Assembly (NCBI GenBank): GCA_035345875.1
Contig: DAORDH010000008.1
Span: 95,325-159,324 of the forward strand
DNA from: UBA2033 sp035345875
GTDB lineage: Bacteria > Spirochaetota > Leptospiria > Leptospirales > Leptospiraceae
Reading direction: 5' to 3'
Length of the DNA: 64,000 nucleotides
Made by a program: the position numbers and the translations under genes. The stretch's first letter is position 1; every line of letters starts with the position of its first letter. This document shows positions 63,679 to 64,000 of this stretch, piece after piece. The notes below the pieces were generated by a model, which had not been told where the DNA came from, did not search any database, and was given only the letters and a program-made list of their open reading frames with translations.

Positions 63679-64000
63679 TGACTCGAAAACCATAGAGTGA
63701 TTTTAGATCTCTTAATATTGTAAGGAAATCTTATTTCTACTTTATTCATTCTTAAGTTTCCTTAAAATTGTGCTATTATGCTTTTTGTAAATGGAACATC
63801 TGCATGAGATTGAAGAATACACTAAGTCGAAAGGTAAAAAGCCAAGAGGAAATTTGTCGTAAAGGCTGGAATTAATCTTTCGGGTTAGCCAAATCTTATT
63901 CAACTCTAAACGCTTGACAATTTCTACATATATATATTAGTATATATATACAGTCTGTTGCGAAATGTTAAAGAATTAAAAGTCAGCCTTTAAAAATAAA
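63679..64000. other. Intergenic end of window with a candidate outward promoter
   Basis: No gene is supported; a 24-codon frame at 63791 has no visible family. TTGACA at 63914-63919 is followed by a run of alternating TA (63929-63950) that could provide a -10 and an operator for a gene beyond the window. Confidence 0.35.

Noticed and set aside
63791..63862. A 24-codon frame starting MEHLHEIEEYTKSKGKK
   Set aside because: Too short, no SD and no recognisable family.

Overview
The window is an AT-rich (about one third G+C by eye) bacterial chromosome segment that looks like a free-living or environmental member of the Leptospiraceae (spirochaetes). The reasons are two paralogues of the spirochaetal P83/100 antigen family, three class III nucleotide cyclases in 64 kb, many short-signal lipoproteins with relaxed lipoboxes (LTNC, LSNC, FTNC, LSCS), a bactofilin/M23 pair, and a dnaN-recF-dciA block. 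Species-level assignment is not possible from the sequence alone. I recognised no rRNA, tRNA, CRISPR array, intact transposase or prophage.

Layout. 1-9.4 kb: a GT-C glycosyltransferase cut by the window edge, a STAS protein, a tyrosine-recombinase-fold protein lacking catalytic residues, aroD, acs, lepB with an AtpZ-like gene, a GNAT enzyme and a three-gene MacAB/Lol-like ABC exporter. 9.5-15.8 kb: a higBA module, a 7TMR-DISM receptor cyclase carrying a perfect palindrome inside its coding sequence, a divergent marR/doxX pair with twin operators, and a VOC-SGNH-barrel operon. 16-22.4 kb: a minus-strand envelope operon (PlsC, BI-1, a giant DUF2339 protein, a degenerate metallophosphatase). 22.5-28.6 kb: a ChlI/MoxR-like ATPase and the M23-bactofilin-YaaR cytoskeletal operon, then a repeat-rich P83/100 protein. 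28.7-35 kb: kdsD, a hybrid histidine kinase, and dnaN-recF-dciA without dnaA or gyrB alongside.

35.6-43.8 kb is the most interesting part. Four tightly packed genes encode a soluble, internally duplicated MCP/Cache receptor, a double-CheW adaptor, a hybrid CheA with two Hpt domains, and a multi-REC response regulator fused to a nucleotide cyclase. CheR, CheB, CheY and flagellar genes are absent from the operon. I infer an alternative chemosensory pathway whose output is cyclic nucleotide synthesis.

43.8-60 kb is an accessory, surface-oriented region: an aminopeptidase lipoprotein, an NHL-repeat lipoprotein, a haem protein next to a membrane cyclase, beta-helix lipoproteins, an SH3 lipoprotein, an AAA/DUF4143 ATPase and the second P83/100 protein. 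Gene remnants and at least three kinds of non-coding, MITE-like repeat are scattered through it. 60.4-64 kb holds etfBA, a vapBC module with a clear operator, repeat fragments and a decayed nucleotidyltransferase gene.
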